From QHXQ01 sp036389375 (GTDB lineage Bacteria; Acidobacteriota; Blastocatellia; Pyrinomonadales; Pyrinomonadaceae): DNA of 18,833 nucleotides. Every line of letters begins with the position of its first letter. Position 1 is the first letter of the stretch. The stretch covers positions 1-18,833 of the forward strand of contig DASVQA010000040.1 of assembly GCA_036389375.1 (NCBI GenBank), given 5' to 3'. Below, piece by piece: positions 1 through 7,760 of this stretch. The notes under the pieces were generated by a model. The model was not told the origin of the DNA and ran no database searches. It was given only the letters and a program-made list of their open reading frames with translations. The translations under genes were made by a program, and so were the position numbers.

Positions 1-2
1 TC

Positions 3-713
3 TATGCGCGCCGCGAACTCGTCGCCGCCAGCAGCATCGAAGCGAAAGAAGGAAACGCCGCCGCGTCGTCAGCCCGCACAGCCGGCACAGGCCAAAGCGA
101 CGCCAGTGACAACGCCCTCGGCAGTCTCGGCCGTAGTACCAATGACGGGCGCGCGGTACTGGCGAGCACGTCGCTGCGCCCGCTCGCGGTTGACCCGATA
201 AGCTACGACATGTTGCAGCGTGCGCGCACGGCGCGTGATGCGGGGCGACATGAAGAGGCGGTGAAAGCCTACCGCGCCGTGCTCGCGCACAGCGGCGGCT
301 ACTTCCCGCCCGCCAGTCTGGAGCTAGCCTTTGCGCTGCTGAACCTGCGCCGCAATGACGAAGCCATCGCGGCGCTCACCACGTTGACCAGCAGAGACGG
401 CGCGCGCTACCCCATCGCCTATTATCATCTGGGTCGGCTCTACGAAGCCGCCGGCCAACTAGAGCGCGCCGCCACGAGTTTTGCCCGCGCCGCCGAACTC
501 TACGGCGACGAGAACCCGCAGGTGCTCGTCGATCTCAGCCGCGTGCGCGAGAAGGCGGGCGACGATGCGGGCGCGCTCGCGGCGCTCGAGGCTTACGGCA
601 CAGCCATCGCCCGACAGGGCACGACGCCCGATTGGCTCGCGGCCAAACTGGCACAGCTACGCGCCAGAGTCGGTGCAGCGGCCAGCACGCACGCGCCGGT
701 CGTGAAGCAATAG
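3..713 (+). CDS. TPR-repeat protein, 3' part only
   Basis: The reading frame is open from the left edge of the window to a TAG at 711-713, so this is the C-terminal part (at least 236 residues) of a longer protein. An ATG at 210 exists, but the same frame continues upstream without a stop and I see no start signal at 210. The first ~65 visible residues are a Ser/Ala/Gly-rich low-complexity linker. From about nt 210 come roughly four helical repeats of tetratricopeptide type, visible in stretches such as AGRHEEAVKAYRAVL, RRNDEAIAALTTL, YHLGRLYEAAGQLERAATSF and KAGDDAGALAALEAY. TPR repeats bind proteins and say little about a specific role. No catalytic domain is visible in this part. The gene ends about 70 nt before a strong hairpin terminator. 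The product's function is not recognisable from what is present. Confidence 0.8.
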   Translation, partial: YARRELVAASSIEAKEGNAAASSARTAGTGQSDASDNALGSLGRSTNDGRAVLASTSLRPLAVDPISYDMLQRARTARDAGRHEEAVKAYRAVLAHSGGYFPPASLELAFALLNLRRNDEAIAALTTLTSRDGARYPIAYYHLGRLYEAAGQLERAATSFARAAELYGDENPQVLVDLSRVREKAGDDAGALAALEAYGTAIARQGTTPDWLAAKLAQLRARVGAAASTHAPVVKQ

Positions 714-779
714 CCGTGCATGCTGCGCCGGAGCAGGCTGGATAGCCGGCGCGTCGGCGCGACTTAAAAGGTCACTTAC

Positions 780-833
780 CAAATAAGAGAAGCCCCGCAA
801 GGTGCGATAATCTTGCGGGGCTTCTCTTATTTG
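780..833. terminator. Perfect 22-bp hairpin, bidirectional terminator between convergent genes
   Basis: Arms 780-801 and 812-833 are exactly complementary over 22 bp around a 10-nt loop (802-811). The stem has a GC-rich inner part and an A/T-rich outer part, so each strand ends in a run rich in T. It lies between the end of the TPR gene (+) and the end of the secreted-protein gene (-), which fits shared termination in both directions. Confidence 0.85.
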
Positions 834-870
834 TGCCGGCCGGAAGCGCAATAATCTGCGCCCGCCCGTT

Positions 871-1251
871 TTATTCCGCCTTCGTGACTTCGCTCAACTT
901 GGCGACGTGCAGCGTGTCGCCTTCGAGCGTGCCCTCGACGGCGACCTGCATGCCCTTCTTCGTCTTCGTGCTGTGCAGCAGTTCCGTCGCCGACTTGTTG
1001 CCCGCGTCGTCGAACTTGTAGAGCTTGCCATCGGCGACGACCGCAAAGCCGCTCGATTCGCAGCCCGGCATCAGCGCGCACTTGACCGAATGGCCTTTGA
1101 CCTCTTCGGCAAAGTCCGCGTCCTCCGCATGATGGCTCGCGCACATGTTGTCGATAAGGTAGCCGGTGAGCTTCACGTTCTTCTTGTCCTGTGCGTAGAG
1201 GGCGACGGCGCACAGGAGTGACAGGGAGATGGTTAACAGTTTACGGGTCAT
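871..1251 (-). CDS. Small secreted protein with conserved cysteines, unknown function
   Basis: A 126-residue protein with a clear Sec signal peptide: a basic start (MTRK), a hydrophobic core and probable cleavage after residue 20 (LYA before QDKK). The mature part carries three cysteines (C37, C58, C64) in IDNMCASHH and VKCALMPGCESSG, followed by a beta-rich segment with DGKLYKFD and a final VAVEGTLEGDTLHVAKL strand pair. This layout, a Cys-containing GYLIDxxC start followed by a DGKxYxxD and VxVxG tail, resembles small exported proteins that are frequent in Acidobacteriota, but I know of no assigned function. An AAGGAAG ribosome binding site precedes the ATG. It is 74 nt downstream of lysS on the same strand and may be co-transcribed with it. 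Cysteine and histidine placement would allow metal binding or a disulphide; that is inference. Confidence 0.85.
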   Translation of the reverse strand: MTRKLLTISLSLLCAVALYAQDKKNVKLTGYLIDNMCASHHAEDADFAEEVKGHSVKCALMPGCESSGFAVVADGKLYKFDDAGNKSATELLHSTKTKKGMQVAVEGTLEGDTLHVAKLSEVTKAE

Positions 1252-1325
1252 AACAGTTTCTTCCTTCTGCGCCTGCTGCTAGCGGCGACTTGCTGTTGGG
1301 GTTGATGTTGACTGGGGCTGAGAAA

Positions 1326-3275
1326 TTAAGCCGGCTCGTCCGTGTCTGCCTGTTCTTCCGCCGTGCGTTGCGGGCGCATGTGCGGGAAGAGGATCACGTC
1401 GCGGATCGAGCGCCGGTTCGTCAAGAGCATCGTCAGCCGGTCAATCCCGATGCCGATGCCCGCGGCCGGCGGCATGCCGTAAGATAGCGCACGCACATAA
1501 TCCAAGTCCATCGCCATCGCCTCCTCGTCTCCCCGCTCCCGCTGCTTAACTTGATCTTGGAAGCGTTCGTACTGCTCAACCGGATCATTCAACTCCGAGA
1601 AGCCGTTGGCAATCTCCATGCGGCCTACGTACAACTCGAAGCGTTCAGCGATGGCCGGGTTAGCGGGCGAGGCTTTCGAAAGTGGCGAGACAGGCTTTGG
1701 AAAATCTTTGATAAACGTTGGATTAGTCAGCTTACCTTCCGCGATATACTCGAATAACTCTACAAGCATATTTGATGATTCAATCGGCGCTGGCTCGCCA
1801 TATTGCTTAATTTTCAACTCGTTCTGTTCGCCAGCTTGTGCCCAAAACAGATCCTTTTGTTCGATGAAGACTGAATTGAAAATTGCGTCACGACTCCTCG
1901 AATCAAATTCTTTGGCTTGGTGTCTTTCGTAGTCTCCGCTAGTTGCAATGATAGGACGTGCTTCTACTCTCCTGACATATTCTTCCAGCACAAGTGAGTA
2001 GAATAAGCGGAAACGCTGTAGCTGTCGCGGGTTGTCAAGCCAGCTAATGTCAAAGGTGTCTGAGTCGAATCTATTCCATTCAAGCGGCAATTGATTGACC
2101 ACAGCTTGTTTCATCGTTAGACGTTCAAACGGTATCCCAAAATTAATCTCATCATCACCAAACCGAGCGCGCGTGCTACCGATTGCCCTCTCAATCGTCG
2201 TCCGCAGCATCTCTTCGCAGAAGTCCATCATGCCGTTTACGTCCATGTAGGCGCAGTAGAACTCCAACATCGTAAATTCGGGATTCCAGCGATAGCCGAG
2301 GCCTTCATTGCGGAAGTTGCGGTTGAGTTCATAGACGCGCTCGAAGCCGCCGACGAGCAGGCGCTTGAGGTATAGCTCCGGCGCGATGCGGGCGTAGAGG
2401 TCTATGCCGAGCGCGTTGTGATGCGTCTTAAACGGCTTGGCGGCTGCGCCGGAGGCGATGGGCGTGAGCATGGGCGTTTCGACTTCGATGTAGTCGTGCG
2501 CGTCCAAGTAGCGGCGCATCTCCGTGATGAGGCGCGAGCGGCGCTCGAAGACTTCACGTGAACTCAGTTCGCGTGAAGTCGCGTCGCCCGCTTCGGCGTC
2601 GCCCTTGTCGAGGTCGAGTTTGAGGGCCGAGGCGATTAGATCGACGTAGCGTTGCCGACGGCCGATCTCCGGGTCGCTGATGCCATGAACCTTGTCGGGC
2701 ATGGGCAGTAGCGCCTTCGCTAAGAATTGCAATGCGCGGACATGCACCGATAGCTCGCCCGTCTTGGTCACGAAGAGGAAACCGGCGACGCCGACGAAGT
2801 CGCCGTGATCGAGCAGGTTGAAGAGTCGCCAGCCGCTTTCCGGTTCGTCAATCAATGCGCCGCTGTCGTTGCTGACGGCGCGCGCGTCGTCCTTACGCAC
2901 GTAAATCTGCAAACGCTCACGCCCGTCCGACAGGTGGACGAAAGCGGCCTTGCCCATCACGCGCGGCGGCACGGCGACGCGTCCCGACACGCGCACCTCG
3001 CCCAACTCTTTGAGCGCCGCGTTGGCCGCTTCAAGTTGCTCCGGCGACGGGCGCGCGCCTGCTGCAACTTGCGGCACGAGCGCCTTGATCCGTTCGTTCG
3101 TCACAAGCGCCGTGATCGTGTCTTCGTCGCCGGTCGGGTTGCTGACATGGCTGCGCGCAAACTTGTTCGGGTAGGCGTTGCCGACGAGCGCGCGGATCGC
3201 GGTCAGATGTTCACGCCGCGCACGCGTCTGATCGTTGTCGGGGATAATCTCTTCGGGTACTCGCTCTGTTGACAT
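1326..3275 (-). CDS. lysS: Lysyl-tRNA synthetase, class II, with extra segments
   Basis: Charges tRNA-Lys with lysine in the cytoplasm. The ATG at 3275 is chosen because GGAG lies 6 nt before it; a TTG 12 nt further upstream (3287) overlaps that site. The product is 649 residues, against about 500 for typical bacterial LysS. An N-terminal OB-fold (about residues 30-190) precedes the class II catalytic core. Motif 1 is around DYIEVETPML (261-270), motif 2 is FRNEGLGYRWNPEFTMLEFY (321-340) and motif 3 is GIGIGIDRLTML (606-617). Extra residues relative to E. coli LysS are seen in the OB domain (about 50-95), between the domains (about 219-243) and above all at about 400-500, between the LTMKQAV and NPTFIKDFP blocks. 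That last part lies in DNA of about 44% GC, far below the rest of the gene. All core motifs are intact, so the enzyme should be active. Confidence 0.95.
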   Translation of the reverse strand: MSTERVPEEIIPDNDQTRARREHLTAIRALVGNAYPNKFARSHVSNPTGDEDTITALVTNERIKALVPQVAAGARPSPEQLEAANAALKELGEVRVSGRVAVPPRVMGKAAFVHLSDGRERLQIYVRKDDARAVSNDSGALIDEPESGWRLFNLLDHGDFVGVAGFLFVTKTGELSVHVRALQFLAKALLPMPDKVHGISDPEIGRRQRYVDLIASALKLDLDKGDAEAGDATSRELSSREVFERRSRLITEMRRYLDAHDYIEVETPMLTPIASGAAAKPFKTHHNALGIDLYARIAPELYLKRLLVGGFERVYELNRNFRNEGLGYRWNPEFTMLEFYCAYMDVNGMMDFCEEMLRTTIERAIGSTRARFGDDEINFGIPFERLTMKQAVVNQLPLEWNRFDSDTFDISWLDNPRQLQRFRLFYSLVLEEYVRRVEARPIIATSGDYERHQAKEFDSRSRDAIFNSVFIEQKDLFWAQAGEQNELKIKQYGEPAPIESSNMLVELFEYIAEGKLTNPTFIKDFPKPVSPLSKASPANPAIAERFELYVGRMEIANGFSELNDPVEQYERFQDQVKQRERGDEEAMAMDLDYVRALSYGMPPAAGIGIGIDRLTMLLTNRRSIRDVILFPHMRPQRTAEEQADTDEPA

Positions 3276-3299
3276 GGACGACTCCAAATGAAAAGACGG

Positions 3300-3328
3300 A
3301 TTATAGGGAAGCGATCAGGGATCGGCAA
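3300..3328 (-). promoter_or_regulatory. Sigma-70-type promoter of lysS
   Basis: On the minus strand a consensus -10 TATAAT (3300-3305) is preceded by exactly 17 nt and a -35 TTGCCG (3323-3328). Transcription would begin near 3293, giving a leader of about 18 nt before the ATG at 3275. Confidence 0.7.
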
Positions 3329-3333
3329 ACATG

Positions 3334-3404
3334 AGTAGTCAGTAGCCGGTAGTCGGTAGCAAAGCAAATGTCTTCTACCGGCTACTGACTACTGACTACT
3401 GACT
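3334..3404. repeat. Inverted repeat with tandem CTACTGA heptamers
   Basis: A 19-bp perfect inverted repeat (3334-3352 with 3375-3393) encloses a 22-nt spacer. The right arm merges into three tandem copies of the heptamer CTACTGA (3382-3402). It sits between the divergent lysS and rfaE2 genes, just upstream of the lysS -35 and about 20 nt before the rfaE2 ATG. The simple-sequence composition is typical of short dispersed intergenic repeats; a regulatory role is not demonstrated. Confidence 0.8.
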
Positions 3405-3425
3405 TGTGCTAGTCTTTAGCGAAAG

Positions 3426-3914
3426 ATGACAGACGAGAAGATACTGACGCCGGCTCAACTTGGCGAGGTACGCGCGCGGCTGCGTGCGGCGGGGCGGCGG
3501 CTGGTGTTTACGAATGGCTGCTTCGATCTGCTGCACGTCGGGCACGTGCGCTACCTGCAAGCGGCGCGCGGGTATGGCGATGCGCTGCTGGTGGCGATTA
3601 ACAGCGACCGCGCGGTGCGCGAGTTGAAAGGCGCGGGGCGACCTGTGATGAATGAACAGGAGCGCGCCGAAGTGTTGGCGGCGCTCGGCGCGGTTGATTA
3701 CGTGACCGTGTTTGACGAACTGTCGCCGCGCAGGTTGATTGCCGCGCTGCTGCCGGACGTGCTGGTCAAAGGCGGCGACTACGCGCTCGACGAAATTCAT
3801 GGGCGCGAAGAGGTCGAAGCGGCCGGCGGGCGCGTTCATTCGTTACCCTTCGTTGCGGGCGCTTCAACGACAGACATTATCGAACGGATAAAAGCAGCGC
3901 CGAGTGACAAGTGA
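3426..3914 (+). CDS. rfaE2: D-glycero-beta-D-manno-heptose 1-phosphate adenylyltransferase (RfaE2/HldE C-terminal type)
   Basis: A cytidylyltransferase-fold nucleotidyltransferase of 162 residues that adenylates heptose 1-phosphate to make ADP-heptose for lipopolysaccharide or other heptose glycans. The nucleotide-binding signature TNGCFDLLHVGHV is at residues 29-41, with the HxGH motif at 37-40. INSDRAVRELKG, VKGGDY and the C-terminal GASTTDIIERI block are all as in the RfaE2 family. It is the stand-alone adenylyltransferase; the kinase half (RfaE1) is not fused to it and is not in the window. The last codons and the stop lie inside a palindromic repeat (3903-3958), so the terminal residues PSDK are probably repeat-derived. 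It is followed directly by mfd on the same strand. Confidence 0.93.
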   Translation: MTDEKILTPAQLGEVRARLRAAGRRLVFTNGCFDLLHVGHVRYLQAARGYGDALLVAINSDRAVRELKGAGRPVMNEQERAEVLAALGAVDYVTVFDELSPRRLIAALLPDVLVKGGDYALDEIHGREEVEAAGGRVHSLPFVAGASTTDIIERIKAAPSDK

Positions 3915-3958
3915 CGAATGACAAGTTAAAGACTTGTCCTTGCCCGGCACTTGGCACT
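3903..3958. repeat. Dispersed palindromic repeat, copy at the rfaE2/mfd junction
   Basis: The core GACAAGTTAAAGACTTGTC (3920-3938) forms a 7-bp stem with a TAAAG loop. Flanking AGTGACAAGTG (3903-3913) pairs imperfectly with CACTTGGCACT near 3948-3958. The identical core and loop recur at 8916-8934. The repeat supplies the rfaE2 stop codon and the GTG (3911) that would give mfd a longer N-terminus. Confidence 0.8.
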
Positions 3959-3967
3959 GCCTTTTTT

Positions 3968-6900
3968 ATGAGTAGCACGGTTGAATCCGGATCGCTGATG
4001 GCGGGCGTGCTGCGGCGCGTGACGGCGGGCGCTGAGTTGCGCCGGCTTGCGGCAGAGGTGCGCGGCGGGGCGCGCGTCGTGTCGGTCGCGGGGCTGACCT
4101 CGCCGGCGGCGCGGGCGCTGGTGCTCGCGGCGCTCAGGCGCGAGACGGATCGGCGGCTCGCGGTCGTCGTGCAGGCGACCCGCGAGTTGGAGGCTTGGGA
4201 GCGCGATCTCTGTTTCTGGGCGGACGCGCTCGGCATCGGTGGGCGCGGCGCGATGGGCGTGCTGACGCTGCCGGCTTCGGAGAGCGACCCTTACGCGGGC
4301 GCGGCGCCACACCCGGAGACGTTGGAGCGGCGCGCGCTGGCGTTGTGGCGTCTGGCACACGGCGAGGGCGACATCGTGTTGCTGACGGCGCGCGCGCTCG
4401 CACGTCGCACGGTGCGCCCCGAACAGTTGTTGACGGCAGGCGCAACGCTCAGACGCGATGCGGATTTTGCGCCGGAAGAGTTGCGCGAGTTGTTGCTCGC
4501 GTCGGGCTACGTGCGCGAAGACCCGATAGGCGCGGTGGGCGAGTTCTCTCTGCGCGGCGGCATCCTCGACGTGTGGTCGCCGGGGCGGGCTGCGCCCGTG
4601 CGCGTGGAGTTCTTCGGCGACACGGTTGATTCGCTCCGCGAGTTCGACCCGGAGACGCAGTTGTCGGTCGCGCCGTTGCAGGCGGTCGAGATCGTGCCGA
4701 TGCGCGAGTATGCGGTGGGCGCAGACGATTTTCGGCTGTGGGCGGAAGCGGCGCGGGAGCGGTTTGGCGCGGAGCGTTACGCGCGCGCGCTCAAAGACCG
4801 CACGGTCTTTGCGGCCGAGGGCGAGACGTTCACGGGTTGGGAATGGCTCATCTCGCTCGTGCATCCGACGCCCGCCGACGCGTTCGATTACCTGCGCGAC
4901 ACGGTGCTCGTCGTGGACGAACCGGCGGGCCTCGAAGGTTTTCTCGGCCATCTCTACGAGACGCTCGACGCGCGCCACGCGGAACTTGAAGCGGCGGACG
5001 AGATCAGTCTGCGCCCCGAAGAGTTGTATCTGACGGGCGCGGAGTTGCGTGCGCGCATAGAACAAATGGCGCGCGTCGAGTTGCGTACACTTGGGCGCGC
5101 GGCGGCGGTCGTGGATGAGAGATTCGCGGGCGAGAGTGAGGAGCCGGCCGTGCAGCTAGGGCGCGCGCGGGCGAAGGCTGCGCCGTTGTTTCTGTTCCCG
5201 GCGGTCGAGCAGGCGACGGAAGTTGAATGGCGCTCGACGGCGGCGCGGCGCTATCACGGGCGCATGCAGGAACTGGCGACGGAGGTGCGGCGCGCGCGCG
5301 AGCAGAGGGGCGCGAGCACGCTGTTTGCGATGCCGAGCGTGGGCGTGGCGGAGCGCGTCGCGGAGATGCTCTCCGAGTACAACGTGACGGCGCGGCTGGC
5401 GCTCGCTGGCGAAGGCGGCGCGGCTGAAGACTTTCAAGCCGTCGTGACGACGGGGCGGCTGTCCGGCGGCTTCGAGTTGCCGGACGCAGGCTTGATCGTC
5501 CACACCGAGAGCGACCTGTTCGACGAGGCGAGCGACGGGCGCGTGGAGCATCGCGCGCCGGGCACGACGCCCGCCACGACCGCGTCGAAGAAGGGGCAGC
5601 GAAAAAGATCGAAGACGGCGGCGTTCCTGTCGGACTTCCGCGATCTGAAGGTCAACGATTTCGTCGTTCACATCGATCACGGGGTCGCGCGCTTCGGCGG
5701 TTTGCAGACGTTGGAGTTGCAAGGGCGCAGGGGCGAGTTCATGCTGCTCTTTTACGCCGAAGACGCGAAGCTCTACGTGCCGGTCGAGCGGCTCGATCTC
5801 GTCCAACGCTATTCGAGCGCCGAGGGGCACGAGCCGCAGCTTGACCGGCTCGGCGGGCTGGGCTGGCAGAAGACGAAGGCGAAAGCCAAGCGCGCGATGC
5901 GCGACATGGCGGACGAGCTATTGCGGCTCTACGCCGAGCGCAAACTGGTCGGCGGTTATGCGTTCGCGGCCGACAGCCCTTGGCAGCGCGAGTTCGAGGA
6001 TGGGTTCGAGTACGTGCCGACGCCGGATCAGGAGACGGCGATTGAAGATGTGAAGACCGACATGCAAGCGCCGACGCCGATGGACAGGCTGCTGTGCGGC
6101 GATGTGGGCTACGGCAAGACGGAAGTGGCGATGCGCGCCGCGTTCAAGGCCGTGATGGAATCGAAGCAGGTGGCGGTGCTCGCGCCAACGACCGTGCTCG
6201 CTTATCAGCACTTCGAGACGTTCAGCGCGCGCTTTGCGCCGTTCCCCGTGAAGATCGAGTTGCTGTCGCGCTTCCGCTCGCCAAAGGAGCAGAAGGACGT
6301 GGTGCGCCGCGTCGAAGCGGGCGAGGTGGACATCGTCATCGGCACGCACCGGATTCTGTCGAAAGACATCTCTTTCCGCGATCTCGGCCTCGTCGTCGTG
6401 GACGAAGAACAGCGGTTCGGCGTCGCACACAAGGAGCGGCTCAAACAGTTGAAGAAACGCGTGGACGTGTTGACGCTCTCGGCGACGCCGATCCCGCGCA
6501 CGCTGAACATGTCGTTGATGGGGCTGCGCGACATGTCCATTATCGAGACGCCGCCGCGCGACCGTCTGGCGATTCAGACGCAGGTCGTGCAGTTCGGCGA
6601 ATCGGTCATCAAATCGGCCATTGAGTTGGAGCTTGCGCGCGGCGGGCAGGTCTTCTTCATACACAATCGCGTCGAGACGATTGAGACGGTGGCGGCGCTC
6701 GTCAAACGGCTTGTGCCGCAGGCGCGCGTTGTCGTGGCGCACGGGCAGATGAACGAGCGCGAGATGGAGCAGGTGATGCTGGATTTTATGGCGTACAAGT
6801 ACGACGTGTTGGTTGCCACCACCATCATCGAGAACGGCATAGACATCCCCCGCGCCAACACAATCATCATAAACCGGGCGGATCACTATGGTCTGGCGCA

Positions 6901-7639
6901 GCTTTATCAACTACGCGGGCGCGTCGGGCGCTCGAACCGGCGAGCTTACGCTTACCTGCTCATTCCATCGGAGCAGGAGTTGACGCCGATTGCGCGGCGG
7001 CGTCTGGCGGCCATCCGCGAGTTCTCAGACCTCGGCGCGGGCTTTCGCGTGGCGGCGCTCGATCTTGAGTTGCGCGGGGCGGGGAATCTGTTGGGCGGGC
7101 AACAGTCGGGGCACATGGACGCGCTCGGCTTTGATCTTTACACGCAGATGTTGGAGCGCACCGTCGCGGAACTGCGCGGCGAGGACGTGCAGGACGAGAC
7201 TTCCGTCTCACTGAGCCTCGGCGTGGACGTGGCTATTCCCGAAGATTACATCAGCGACATGGGGCAGCGGCTACGCACCTACAAACGCATCGCGTCGGCG
7301 CGCGACGACGAACAGTTGCGCCAGATTCGCGCCGAGACGGAGGATCGCTACGGGCGTCTGCCGCCGTCGGTCGAAAACCTGCTGGCTTACGCGCGCCTGC
7401 GCCGCATGGCCGAGGAGACGGGCGTTGTCTCGATTGACCGGACGCCGCAGGGGCTAGCGTTCAAACTGGGCGAGCGGGCGCGGGTTGCGCCGGAGAAACT
7501 GCTGGCGCTGGTGCGCGAGCGACCGGGTGCGGCCTTTACGCCGAGCGGTGTCCTGCGGCTCGAATTGCAGGCGGACGAACAGGCAGAGTTGATCGAAACC
7601 GCCCGTGGCCTGTTGCTGCAAATCCGCGTGCCAGACTAA
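3968..7639 (+). CDS. mfd: Transcription-repair coupling factor Mfd
   Basis: ATP-dependent DNA translocase that removes RNA polymerase stalled at lesions and recruits UvrA. From the ATG at 3968 it is 1223 residues, near the family's usual 1150-1200. In order: a UvrB-like module (about 25-350) with FSLRGGILDVWSPG; a basic linker (SKKGQRKRSK); the RNA polymerase interaction domain around VVHIDHGVARF (about 567-577); the helicase domains with Walker A GDVGYGKTE (711-719), DEEQ (812-815) and RGRVGRS (983-989); and a C-terminal TRCF domain. A GTG at 3911 overlaps the rfaE2 stop (GTGA) and would add 19 residues, but that stretch is entirely palindromic repeat, so I prefer 3968. No strong ribosome binding site precedes either start. 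All motor motifs are intact. Confidence 0.95.
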   Translation: MSSTVESGSLMAGVLRRVTAGAELRRLAAEVRGGARVVSVAGLTSPAARALVLAALRRETDRRLAVVVQATRELEAWERDLCFWADALGIGGRGAMGVLTLPASESDPYAGAAPHPETLERRALALWRLAHGEGDIVLLTARALARRTVRPEQLLTAGATLRRDADFAPEELRELLLASGYVREDPIGAVGEFSLRGGILDVWSPGRAAPVRVEFFGDTVDSLREFDPETQLSVAPLQAVEIVPMREYAVGADDFRLWAEAARERFGAERYARALKDRTVFAAEGETFTGWEWLISLVHPTPADAFDYLRDTVLVVDEPAGLEGFLGHLYETLDARHAELEAADEISLRPEELYLTGAELRARIEQMARVELRTLGRAAAVVDERFAGESEEPAVQLGRARAKAAPLFLFPAVEQATEVEWRSTAARRYHGRMQELATEVRRAREQRGASTLFAMPSVGVAERVAEMLSEYNVTARLALAGEGGAAEDFQAVVTTGRLSGGFELPDAGLIVHTESDLFDEASDGRVEHRAPGTTPATTASKKGQRKRSKTAAFLSDFRDLKVNDFVVHIDHGVARFGGLQTLELQGRRGEFMLLFYAEDAKLYVPVERLDLVQRYSSAEGHEPQLDRLGGLGWQKTKAKAKRAMRDMADELLRLYAERKLVGGYAFAADSPWQREFEDGFEYVPTPDQETAIEDVKTDMQAPTPMDRLLCGDVGYGKTEVAMRAAFKAVMESKQVAVLAPTTVLAYQHFETFSARFAPFPVKIELLSRFRSPKEQKDVVRRVEAGEVDIVIGTHRILSKDISFRDLGLVVVDEEQRFGVAHKERLKQLKKRVDVLTLSATPIPRTLNMSLMGLRDMSIIETPPRDRLAIQTQVVQFGESVIKSAIELELARGGQVFFIHNRVETIETVAALVKRLVPQARVVVAHGQMNEREMEQVMLDFMAYKYDVLVATTIIENGIDIPRANTIIINRADHYGLAQLYQLRGRVGRSNRRAYAYLLIPSEQELTPIARRRLAAIREFSDLGAGFRVAALDLELRGAGNLLGGQQSGHMDALGFDLYTQMLERTVAELRGEDVQDETSVSLSLGVDVAIPEDYISDMGQRLRTYKRIASARDDEQLRQIRAETEDRYGRLPPSVENLLAYARLRRMAEETGVVSIDRTPQGLAFKLGERARVAPEKLLALVRERPGAAFTPSGVLRLELQADEQAELIETARGLLLQIRVPD

Positions 7640-7760
7640 AATCACGTTTCGCGTTCGCGCGGCTGTTAGCCTCGATCCCGACCCTAGCGACCTGACACCG
7701 CTTCGATAGACAGGCGCATTAACCAGCGCCGACGGTTTTTAATTTAAGGAGCAAAAATTC

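Noticed and set aside
3334..3404. CRISPR array from the repeated units
   Set aside because: Units are 7 nt with no spacers.
3926..5065. 379-codon minus-strand frame opposite mfd
   Set aside because: Composed almost wholly of Arg, Ala, Gln and His; shadow of the mfd codon bias.
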